Shown here piece after piece: positions 8,442 to 14,998 of a stretch of DNA of 46,798 bases. Source of the stretch: an uncultured Lachnospiraceae bacterium (GTDB lineage: Bacteria > Bacillota > Clostridia > Lachnospirales > Lachnospiraceae); the NCBI GenBank assembly GCA_949738465.1, contig CATJBQ010000113.1, forward strand, positions 1-46,798, written 5' to 3'. How positions within the stretch are numbered: position 1 is the first letter of the stretch; each line of letters begins with the position of its first letter. The notes under the pieces were generated by a model, which did not search any database, was not told the origin of the DNA, and saw only the letters and a program-made list of their open reading frames with translations. Both the position numbers and the translations under genes were made by a program.

Positions 8442-9437
8442 ATGACCTTCAATCAGATCAAGTACTTCATCACCGTTGCGGAATGTTTGAATTTTACGGA
8501 GGCGGCAAAATGCCTGTTTATTACCCAGCCGGCCTTAAGCCGTCAGATCAGCGCCATTGAGGAGGAATTGAACACCCGTCTTTTTGTGCGGAGCAAAAAA
8601 ACCTTGAAGCTGACGCCGGGCGGCGTGCTGCTCTACAATAAGCTGCCGCATCTGTTAGAGGAATATAACGAGATCGTGGAAGAAGCCCGCAGCGCCAATA
8701 ACGGCTTTGAGGGTTCCCTGCGCCTGGGATTTCTTGATATCTACAACATACAGGATATCATGTCTCCGGTTATTTATGAATTTCAGAAAAAATATCCCCA
8801 GATCCAGGTCAGTATGGAGCGGGGAAGCCTGGGAGACCTGCCTTTGAGATTATCGGAGAACCAGCTTGATATGATCCTGACCTATGGCTTTTCCCTGTTT
8901 GATAAGCCGGATCTTCTGGTGGAAAATGTGGAGGAATTCCATTCCTGTATCATGATGCCTAGGAATCATCCGCTGGCGGAGAAGGAAGAACTGAAGCTGT
9001 CCGACCTGAAGGATGAAGTATTTGCCACCCTGCGTCCACAGGAAAGCGAGGAAGGATATAATTACATCATTGCGCTCCTGCACCGGTATGGCATTCATCC
9101 CCGCCTGCGTCTGGTGGATTGCAATGCCAGCGTGCTTCTCTGGGTGGAGACCGGAAGTTGTGTGGCAATCACCTCCGACCGGACCATCGAACAGACTAAC
9201 GAGAGCGTGGTGATCCGTCCCATTTTGGATACCCCGCCCCATGATACGGCCTTAAGCTGGATGAAGAATAACTACAATCCGGCAATTTCACTTTTCTTAG
9301 AGCTTTTTCATCAGATCAACGGACCAAAAAAGCCGGGCGGGAATTCGAAGATACGTTACACCAGCCCTAAGAGCCAGCTGCGGGAGATGGAATTCGTGGA
9401 GAATCTTACATCCAGCCCGCCAGCAGCACGCTCATAA
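8442..9437 (+). CDS. LysR-family transcriptional regulator
   Basis: 331 residues. The N-terminal winged helix-turn-helix (1-60, FTEAAKCLFITQPALSRQISAIEEEL) is typical LysR. Residues about 90-295 form the two-lobe effector domain. AAGGAG precedes the ATG. LysR proteins usually regulate the gene they diverge from, here the FMN reductase. The last 30-35 residues (after NGPKKPGG) are unlike a normal LysR tail. They are read through the antisense of spmB, giving a 32-base tail-to-tail overlap with spmB. This suggests the original stop was lost or the gene end was rearranged. Confidence 0.93.
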   Translation: MTFNQIKYFITVAECLNFTEAAKCLFITQPALSRQISAIEEELNTRLFVRSKKTLKLTPGGVLLYNKLPHLLEEYNEIVEEARSANNGFEGSLRLGFLDIYNIQDIMSPVIYEFQKKYPQIQVSMERGSLGDLPLRLSENQLDMILTYGFSLFDKPDLLVENVEEFHSCIMMPRNHPLAEKEELKLSDLKDEVFATLRPQESEEGYNYIIALLHRYGIHPRLRLVDCNASVLLWVETGSCVAITSDRTIEQTNESVVIRPILDTPPHDTALSWMKNNYNPAISLFLELFHQINGPKKPGGNSKIRYTSPKSQLREMEFVENLTSSPPAARS

Positions 9438-9930
9438 CCGTTCCTGCAAGTGTGGCCAGTAAAGCTCCCGCCAGGGTATAGCGGCTCTTTTTTACATGGG
9501 CCGCCATAAAGTACACGCTCATGGTATAAAAGATCGTCTCGGTGGAGCTCATCATAATGGAAGCCATGGAACCCAGAAGAGAGTCCGGCCCATGGGATTT
9601 GTAGAGATCCAGCAAAAGTCCCGTGGCCGCCGAGGAGGAAAACATTTTCACGATGGTGACGGGCACCAGCTCTGTGGGAAAATGGATCCATTCCATGGGA
9701 GTTTTCATCAGGTCCGAGAGGAAATCCAGGAATCCGGAAGCCCGCAGGACCCCCACCGCCACCATCAGGCCGATGAGGGTGGGCATGATACCGATCACGG
9801 TTTTCAGGCCGTCGGCCGCCCCCTTAATAAAATCATCGTAGATATTCTGTTTTCTGGAGAGCCCCACGGCTACGATAAAAAAAATCAGCAGGGGGATGAT
9901 GGCGTTGGAGAGGAATAGGAGGAAATTCAT
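9406..9930 (-). CDS. spmB: Spore maturation protein B
   Basis: 174-residue integral membrane protein of the nucleoside-recognition (gate) family. With SpmA it is needed for spore core dehydration and heat resistance in Bacillus and Clostridium. Four or five hydrophobic segments are visible. Conserved phrases include YDDFIKGAADGLKTVIGIMPTLIG and ETIFYTMSVYF. The ATG at 9930 has no Shine-Dalgarno-like sequence (upstream minus strand reads CACACAACTGCC). SpmB is normally translated by coupling from the end of spmA, but here spmA ends about 1.3 kb upstream. Expression may therefore be weak. Confidence 0.93.
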   Translation of the reverse strand: MNFLLFLSNAIIPLLIFFIVAVGLSRKQNIYDDFIKGAADGLKTVIGIMPTLIGLMVAVGVLRASGFLDFLSDLMKTPMEWIHFPTELVPVTIVKMFSSSAATGLLLDLYKSHGPDSLLGSMASIMMSSTETIFYTMSVYFMAAHVKKSRYTLAGALLATLAGTVMSVLLAGWM

Positions 9931-9950
9931 GGCAGTTGTGTGGGAATGTT

Positions 9951-10007
9951 GTTTTATTCAGTATATGGGGAAATGCTTGGGAGATATGCCCATAGACTGA
10001 ATAAAAC
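9951..10007. repeat. 19-bp near-perfect inverted repeat at the edge of the spmA/spmB insertion
   Basis: GTTTTATTCAGT, one mismatch, TATGGG (9951-9969) is mirrored at 9989-10007, with a 19-base loop. There is no T tract on either side, so it is not a standard terminator. It lies between the pRiA4b-like stop (10009) and spmB. It could be a transposon or recombination end, or a weak terminator. Confidence 0.65.
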
Positions 10008-10008
10008 G

Positions 10009-10728
10009 TTACTCCGTGTCTGCCGCAAACTGCTCTGGATAGATTTTACTTCCGCAATAACCGCAGACGCCCATCCGGGGAGAGTTGCACACATCTAACA
10101 TCATTTCCTGACCACATTTGTGAGTCTCACAGCAATTATCGCACAGGAAAGGGTTGTCCCCGTTCCAGAGACATTCCGTACAGACGGTGGTAGCGGGTTT
10201 ACCACATTGGCTGCAGACATATTCATGGGGGTTATTTCTGGATAATATAGTCAGTTTTTCTTTATTCCAGTATCCCACCCGATAATTAACAGCGGTAATC
10301 ATCAGATCCGTGCTGGAGCCGAAATCATATTCATATTCTATGGTCATACCTTTTTCTAATAAAGTATTCAATTTGTAGTTCATACTTTTCGCCGGTTCAC
10401 CCCAGAAGGAATCCTCATCGGGCATAACCTCATAGGAGGTCCCGTTTATGTAAAAAGCGCTCAGATGGCCGCAGCATTCCAGCCAGATATCCCTTAAAAA
10501 TGTATCTAAATCTTTTAAAGTAGCGGTATCCCGGATTTCAATAAACAGCCAGTAATCCTTATTGTATTTTGGATGGATGGCCAGTTGAAAATACCCGCAT
10601 TTTTTCTTTCCAGATTCGGCTGTAAGCTGCTCTAAACGTGCGGGGCAGCTTGAAAAATGCTTGTTCATGTAGCCTATGGTATATTCTTTTCCACAATATT
10701 TACATTTTCCTTTGATTCTTTTTTCCAT
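10009..10728 (-). CDS. Plasmid pRiA4b ORF-3-like protein flanked by zinc fingers
   Basis: 239 residues. The central part (about 45-165: FQLAIHPKYNKDYWLFIEIRD, FLRDIWLECCGHLSAFYI, EYEYDFGSSTDLMI) matches the pRiA4b ORF-3 / IS1096 TnpR-like fold, found next to mobile elements and toxin-antitoxin genes; its biochemical role is unknown. An N-terminal CxxC-x12-H-x4-C finger (residues about 9-29) and a C-terminal Cys/His-rich block (about 170-230, CSQCG, CTEC, CDNC, CGYCG) probably bind two or more zinc ions. AAAGGA precedes the ATG, just 12 bases after the broken HEPN gene. It lies in the segment that separates spmA from spmB. Confidence 0.7.
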   Translation of the reverse strand: MEKRIKGKCKYCGKEYTIGYMNKHFSSCPARLEQLTAESGKKKCGYFQLAIHPKYNKDYWLFIEIRDTATLKDLDTFLRDIWLECCGHLSAFYINGTSYEVMPDEDSFWGEPAKSMNYKLNTLLEKGMTIEYEYDFGSSTDLMITAVNYRVGYWNKEKLTILSRNNPHEYVCSQCGKPATTVCTECLWNGDNPFLCDNCCETHKCGQEMMLDVCNSPRMGVCGYCGSKIYPEQFAADTE

Positions 10729-10740
10729 ATTATTTGTCCT

Positions 10741-10815
10741 TTATCCTATGTTTAATTTGTGCCACAACATATTCCTTAAACGATATTTGGCCAGATCCGC
10801 CCTTGTTTTATCCAT
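10741..10815 (-). pseudogene. HEPN-domain gene remnant (first 13 or so codons)
   Basis: A 24-residue frame starts MDKTRADLAKYRL, the usual beginning of HEPN-domain (HepT-type) proteins paired with minimal nucleotidyltransferases. It then diverges into RNMLWHKLNIG and stops. The ATG overlaps the stop of the nucleotidyltransferase-like gene (ATGGATAA), as in intact HEPN-MNT operons. Everything encoding the HEPN RNase active site (R-x4-6-H) is missing. The deletion appears to end just before the pRiA4b-like gene. The family match is from memory of conserved N-termini, so moderate certainty. Confidence 0.55.
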
Positions 10816-11074
10816 AAATTTTCATGCCCTCCTTTTCAATGTTTTGATAAAATGGCTGATACTTCATTTGATTTTCATAATCAGCGCAGTTACGTGCAAG
10901 AAGCGAAATCATAATATCATTTTTCAAACCAACCCGGCTTGCGATTCTGCTGATCTCTTTTCGTTTTTTTGTTATTTTTTTTGTTCGCAGTTTAACAAGA
11001 TTCCCACCAAATAGTTTTATCAGTTCTTCATTTACTTCAGACGCAATATTCTTTATATTTTCTTCCATGTTCAT
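10808..11074 (-). pseudogene. MNT-type nucleotidyltransferase (MntA-like) with the catalytic core deleted
   Basis: 88 residues. The N-terminal helix (IKNIASEVNEELIKLFGGNLVKL) and the C-terminal region (KEISRIASRVGLKNDIMISLLARNCADYE...PFYQNIEKEGMKIYG) match both ends of small MNT-domain nucleotidyltransferases. The piece that should join them, G-S-x-A-R-G followed by D-x-D, is absent. About 25-30 residues appear to have been lost in frame, replaced by RTKKITKK. Intact members adenylylate a partner HEPN toxin; this protein cannot do so. With the HEPN remnant directly downstream, this is a decayed toxin-antitoxin pair. A stable short protein may still be made. Confidence 0.6.
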
Positions 11075-11119
11075 ATTCCTCGTATATTTCTTAAATACTG
11101 ATATTCATCTCTTTTTTAA

Positions 11120-11148
11120 AGTATACCCCAAAAAACCTTGCTTCTCAA
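11120..11148 (-). promoter_or_regulatory. Promoter of the decayed toxin-antitoxin segment
   Basis: On the minus strand, -35 TTGAGA (11143-11148), 17 bases, -10 TATACT (11120-11125), about 45 bases before the ATG at 11074. A promoter here could also drive the pRiA4b-like gene and spmB. Confidence 0.6.
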
Positions 11149-11214
11149 CAATTTGTTCTATTTTTGTGGACAAAGTCCGTCCTCTGGCTGTCAAAGCATA
11201 TAAAAGCGAAGAAC

Positions 11215-11814
11215 TCACGTTCTCCGCTTCCCTTCCATCATCTTACAATAAATTACCGCCACCCCCGTGCTCACCGCCGTCGCCACAATGGCCGGCCCCA
11301 CAATGGCTGCCGGGTTTACGCTTCCGTACTGGCTCCGGTAAGCAATGATATTCACTGGAATCAACTGCAGCGATGAAATATTAATAATTAAAAAAGTACA
11401 CATTTCGTTGCTGGCGGAGATAAGGTTGCGGGAGTGACTCCGCTGCTCCTCCAGATTTGCCAGCTCCTCCATCGCCTTAAGTCCCGCAGGGGTGGCCGCC
11501 CAGCCCAGGCCAAAGATATTGGCGATCATGTTGGTAGATATGTATTTCAGCGAAGGGTGGCCGGCCGGGATCCTGGGAAACAGGAACTTCAAAAGAGGTT
11601 TCATCCTTCGGGTGGCGGAGGCGATGATGCCGGCATTTTCCGCAATGCGCATTAGGCCCACCCAAAAGGACATGACCCCCAGCATGGTGATACAGAGCGT
11701 GACGGCCTCTTTGGCAGAGTCTAAGGCAGCGTCCGTCAGGTCGGGAAGCTTTCCGGTGAGGGCGCCGTAAACAATACCGATCAAAAGCATAAACCCCCAG
11801 AGATAATTGAGCAT
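11215..11814 (-). CDS. spmA: Spore maturation protein A
   Basis: 199-residue membrane protein of the nucleoside-recognition family, partner of SpmB in spore core dehydration. Conserved segments: MLGVMSFWVGLMRIAENAG, the NMIANIFGLGWAATPAGL signature, and ASNEMCTFLIINISSLQLIP. The start has GGAGGAA upstream. The end carries GGAAGGGAAGCGGAGA just before the stop, a purine-rich stretch that would serve as the ribosome binding site of an adjacent spmB. Here 1.28 kb of other sequence lies between. Confidence 0.94.
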   Translation of the reverse strand: MLNYLWGFMLLIGIVYGALTGKLPDLTDAALDSAKEAVTLCITMLGVMSFWVGLMRIAENAGIIASATRRMKPLLKFLFPRIPAGHPSLKYISTNMIANIFGLGWAATPAGLKAMEELANLEEQRSHSRNLISASNEMCTFLIINISSLQLIPVNIIAYRSQYGSVNPAAIVGPAIVATAVSTGVAVIYCKMMEGKRRT

Positions 11815-11844
11815 AAAAATTCCTCCATTGGATCATGATTCTAA

Positions 11845-11878
11845 GTTGCCCGACAAATGCCTCATTTTGTCAGGCAAC
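11845..11878. promoter_or_regulatory. Palindrome between spmA and the MarR gene
   Basis: GTTGCC-c-GACAAA (11845-11857) is mirrored as TTTGTC-a-GGCAAC (11866-11878) around 8 bases. Two opposed copies of GTTGCCYGACAAA suggest a dimer binding site. It may serve the adjacent MarR-type regulator. It has no T tract, so a terminator is unlikely. Confidence 0.5.
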
Positions 11879-11964
11879 TCAATATTATTATATGATATGC
11901 AGGAAAAACTTTTTTTTCACAAAGAAATGTGATAGGATGGAAGACAGGGAGGGTGATGATTCGA

Positions 11965-12432
11965 ATGGAAGAACAGAAGATAGATAGATACCACACGATC
12001 AACCAGGTGCTGGTACGGCTTTTTCATGATATTATGGACATTGAAGAAAAGGCTATTATCACAGAGGAGTTTTTGGATATCACCAACAACGACATGCATG
12101 TGATCGAGGCCATCGGTATTGACAGGCCCCGGAATATGTCGTCGGTGGCCAAGAGTCTGTCTGTGACGGTGGGGACATTGACCATAGCGGTCAATAACCT
12201 TGTGAAAAAAGGATATGTGGACCGCCGGCGCAGCGAATTTGACCGCCGGGTGGTACTGGTCTCCTTGTCTGAAAAAGGAGAGAAGGCCTATTACCACCAC
12301 AAGGAATTTCATGAGAAGATGGTCCAGGCGATCCTGGAGGGTCTTAACGAGGAGCAGACCGAGATGCTGGTGAAGGCTTTGAATCAGCTTCTGGAATTTT
12401 TTTACACTTATGGAAAAAAAGGAAAAAATTAA
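11965..12432 (+). CDS. MarR-family transcriptional regulator, FabT-like
   Basis: About 155 residues. Winged helix-turn-helix in the middle (MSSVAKSLSVTVGTLTIAVNNLVKKGYVDRRRS, wing DRRVVLVSLSEKG), with helical dimerisation ends. The sequence resembles regulators annotated FabT in Lachnospiraceae, repressors of fatty-acid synthesis genes. No fab genes are in this window, so that role is inferred from similarity only. The start at 11965 uses GGGTGAT as ribosome binding site; an ATG at 11956 is also possible. The palindrome at 11845-11878 may be its operator. A clear terminator follows. Confidence 0.88.
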   Translation: MEEQKIDRYHTINQVLVRLFHDIMDIEEKAIITEEFLDITNNDMHVIEAIGIDRPRNMSSVAKSLSVTVGTLTIAVNNLVKKGYVDRRRSEFDRRVVLVSLSEKGEKAYYHHKEFHEKMVQAILEGLNEEQTEMLVKALNQLLEFFYTYGKKGKN

Positions 12433-12443
12433 GTTAACCATGC

Positions 12444-12480
12444 AAAAACCCCGCAGTCAATATCTGCGAGGTTTTTCTTT
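12444..12480 (+). terminator. Intrinsic terminator after the MarR gene
   Basis: AAAAACC-c-CGCAG pairs with CTGCG-a-GGTTTTT around a 7-base loop, followed by CTTT. It ends the MarR transcript before the next strong promoter. Confidence 0.85.
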
Positions 12481-12532
12481 ATCGGCTAAGCCATGAATTG
12501 TAACAAAAATAATGATCATTTGATCTGTTGCA

Positions 12533-12561
12533 TTGACATTTTATATAAAATATAATATAAT
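12533..12561 (+). promoter_or_regulatory. Consensus promoter of the lipoprotein/ABC/redox cluster
   Basis: TTGACA (12533-12538), exactly 17 bases, TATAAT (12556-12561): full consensus. An AATGATCATT palindrome lies just upstream (12511-12520). Confidence 0.85.
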
Positions 12562-12633
12562 TTCTATATTGATTGGACACAATTTATACAAAAATGGTTC
12601 GAGCGTAATTACTTAGGAAAGAGGGAAAGGAAA

Positions 12634-13191
12634 ATGAAAAAAACTATATGCATTGTGCTCTCGTTGCTGCTAGCCCTGTCACTGGCCGGCTGCGGACTGT
12701 TCGCCGGCGGCTCGGAGAAGAGCCAGAAGAAGGCGGACGTCATCTCCCTTCTAGATGGCGAGAAGAACTACACGCCCCCCGAGGGTGTGGATTATGACAT
12801 TTACTATGTTGGCCAGTTTGACGTAAACCTTGATGATGAATATGGTGTGCTTACCGAGTTAGTCCAGTATGGCCTTGTGAAGAATTACCATGTTATTTAC
12901 GGCAAGGACAGCAAGCCTGTCGGACAGGACGACATTTACATCTGCGACACCGCTGAAAACACCAAGGCCCTGTATGACTACTTCATCGAGATCGGCGTTT
13001 CCACTGATAATATTTCGATCAACGAAGAAGATCCCACCATCCTTGTCCTTTTCAGCGACCAGCAGAGCCTTGAGGCCATGATTCTCCAGTATGCCAGCTA
13101 CGGCATTGGCGTTGAGGCAGATATGGATGTTGCCACCTACGCTGAATTTGACGCTCAGATCTATAGCGGCTATCTGATTACCGGGGAATGA
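12634..13191 (+). CDS. Lipoprotein of unknown function
   Basis: 185 residues. Signal peptide with lipobox LAGC (Cys about residue 20), so it is probably lipid-anchored outside the membrane. The mature part is acidic with a repeated alpha/beta feel (DIYYVGQFDVNLDD, NTKALYDYFIEIGV, LVLFSDQQSLEAMILQYASYGI). I recognise no family. It is first after the consensus promoter and precedes the two exporter genes, with an attenuator-like hairpin between. It may be the accessory or substrate-contact protein of that exporter. Confidence 0.8.
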   Translation: MKKTICIVLSLLLALSLAGCGLFAGGSEKSQKKADVISLLDGEKNYTPPEGVDYDIYYVGQFDVNLDDEYGVLTELVQYGLVKNYHVIYGKDSKPVGQDDIYICDTAENTKALYDYFIEIGVSTDNISINEEDPTILVLFSDQQSLEAMILQYASYGIGVEADMDVATYAEFDAQIYSGYLITGE

Positions 13192-13197
13192 TGCCGC

Positions 13198-13231
13198 AAA
13201 GCGCCGCGCAGATCCGTGTGCAGCGCTTTTT
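13198..13231 (+). terminator. Weak intercistronic terminator/attenuator
   Basis: AAAGCGC (13198-13204) pairs with GCGCTTT (13223-13229), then two more T. It could lower transcription of the ABC genes relative to the lipoprotein gene. Confidence 0.5.
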
Positions 13232-13249
13232 CTAAAATTGGAGGAACCA

Positions 13250-14998
13250 ATGAAAAAATTACGAAAAAATCACAGCCCGGAGGTCAGTTGGAAGAGCGTA
13301 TTTCACGTACTGCGGCGTTCGAAGCTGCCATGGCTGTGGATTTTAATCGCTTTTGGGGTAAATCTGTACTATAACGAGCTCCTTCTGAAGATCCCCCTGA
13401 CCACAGCGGCGCTGTTTGGCGGTGAGCTTTCCGAGAAAGCCCTGGGGGATGCCGTATGGTACTACGTGCTTTTCGCCTTGATCATGGCAGTCTGGAATCT
13501 CTTTATGGCACAGGCATGCTGCCTTGCGGTGAAAAACGCCCGCGGCAACCTGTGGGGGAAGATGCTTGGCATACATATGTCCTTTTACGACGGCACCGAC
13601 CCGGCGGAGCTGATGAGCGCCGTCACCAACGATATCTCTTATGGCGCCGACCGTACGGCGTATACGCTCATAAATATCATTCCGACGCTTTACTATGTTT
13701 TCAAGGCCACTGGAACCATCGGTTCCTATCACTGGCTGCTGGTGACAGGCATCGTGGCCTTTGTGCCCTTGAAATATGTTTATGCTTATATTATGGGCAG
13801 GTTCTCCTATAAAGTGGAGGCCAATATTTATGAGGAGATCGGCTCTCTGACGGGTTTTCTTGCCGAGCGTGTGCGCAATCTGCCACTCATCAAGACCTTC
13901 ACCAATGAGAAGGATGAGCGCGAAAAGGGCCGCAGGACGGTGGACAGGCTCGTTCGTGCCAACATGCGCAGTGTCAAGATGGAAGCGGTCTATAGCGTTT
14001 CGCACCAGCTTCTTGACTTTATCCAGAGCTTCGTGCTGATTGTGCTGGCGGTCATCCTCATCCAGCAAAAGAAGATAACTATGCAGCAATGGGTGGCTTT
14101 TTTCCTGATCAGCGGGCATCTTTCCAGCACCATGTCACAGCTTGTCAATGAGTGGATGTCTATCAAGATGGTCAAGGCGTCTCTTTGCCGCGCCGCGAAG
14201 ATCTACGACGCCCCCAGTGAGGAGCCGGAGCAAACCGGCAGCGTCCCCATTCCGGAAATGGGCCGTGACGTGCGCTTTGAGGGCGTGACCTTCTCCTATG
14301 GCGAGAAGTCGGCTCTGCGGGATGTGTCCTTTACCGTGCCGGAGGGTAAGAGTACGGCGATTGTCGGCCTGTGCGGCAGCGGCAAGACCACCTCCCTAAA
14401 CCTCCTGGAGCGTTTTTACCGCCCCGACGAAGGTGAGATCACCATGGGCGGGGTGGACATCAAGAGTATGCCCCTCGATCAGTACAGGCGCTGCTTCTCC
14501 TACGTTCAGCAGCGGCCGGAGATCTTCAGCGGCACCGTACGCGAGGCGCTGACCTACGGCGTAGGCAGGGAGATGTCCGATGAGGAGATCATGGACGCTG
14601 TGCGCATCACAGGCATCGCGGGCTACATCGAAAAACAGCCGAAGGGCCTGGAGACTGAGATCGCCCCCTCTGGAACGTCTCTTTCTGGCGGCCAGATTCA
14701 GCGGCTGGTGCTGGCACGTGAGTTTTTGCGGAATGCCGACGTCCTTCTGCTTGACGAGCCGACCTCCGCCCTTGATGCCCAGGCGGCCAAGGGTGTACAG
14801 GAGGCAGTTCTTTCCACCTTCGCAGACAAGACCATCATCATGGTCACTCACGACCTGCTCCTGACACAATTTGTTGACAAGATTATTGTCTTGCAAAACG
14901 GTGGACTTGTGGGTGAGGGTACCTATGATGAGCTGATGGCGGATTGTCCCATCTTCAACGAGATGGTAATGGCACAGGAGAAGGAGGTGGCGGAATGA
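13250..14998 (+). CDS. ABC exporter half-transporter 1 (membrane domain fused to ATPase)
   Basis: 582 residues: six-helix exporter membrane domain (about 15-310), then the ATPase. Walker A GLCGSGKT (about 370-379), signature LSGGQ, Walker B LLLDEPTSALD with the catalytic Glu, switch His in VTHD. All ATPase motifs look intact. The start has GGAGG just upstream; an upstream in-frame codon at 13238 is rejected. It overlaps the next half-transporter by four bases (ATGA), so the two probably form a heterodimer. The substrate is unknown; the company of a chaperone, thioredoxin and FTR-like protein suggests a thiol- or redox-linked cargo. Confidence 0.9.
   Translation: MKKLRKNHSPEVSWKSVFHVLRRSKLPWLWILIAFGVNLYYNELLLKIPLTTAALFGGELSEKALGDAVWYYVLFALIMAVWNLFMAQACCLAVKNARGNLWGKMLGIHMSFYDGTDPAELMSAVTNDISYGADRTAYTLINIIPTLYYVFKATGTIGSYHWLLVTGIVAFVPLKYVYAYIMGRFSYKVEANIYEEIGSLTGFLAERVRNLPLIKTFTNEKDEREKGRRTVDRLVRANMRSVKMEAVYSVSHQLLDFIQSFVLIVLAVILIQQKKITMQQWVAFFLISGHLSSTMSQLVNEWMSIKMVKASLCRAAKIYDAPSEEPEQTGSVPIPEMGRDVRFEGVTFSYGEKSALRDVSFTVPEGKSTAIVGLCGSGKTTSLNLLERFYRPDEGEITMGGVDIKSMPLDQYRRCFSYVQQRPEIFSGTVREALTYGVGREMSDEEIMDAVRITGIAGYIEKQPKGLETEIAPSGTSLSGGQIQRLVLAREFLRNADVLLLDEPTSALDAQAAKGVQEAVLSTFADKTIIMVTHDLLLTQFVDKIIVLQNGGLVGEGTYDELMADCPIFNEMVMAQEKEVAE

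Noticed and set aside
9356-9691. Minus-strand open frame of 111 codons overlapping spmB
   Set aside because: It lies in another frame of spmB, has no ribosome binding site and no recognisable domain.
11477-11836. Minus-strand 119-codon frame across spmA
   Set aside because: Shadow of spmA in a different frame; the spmA protein is clearly conserved.
11917-12441. Minus-strand 174-codon frame opposite the MarR gene
   Set aside because: Antisense shadow; the plus-strand frame encodes a good MarR protein with ribosome binding site and terminator.
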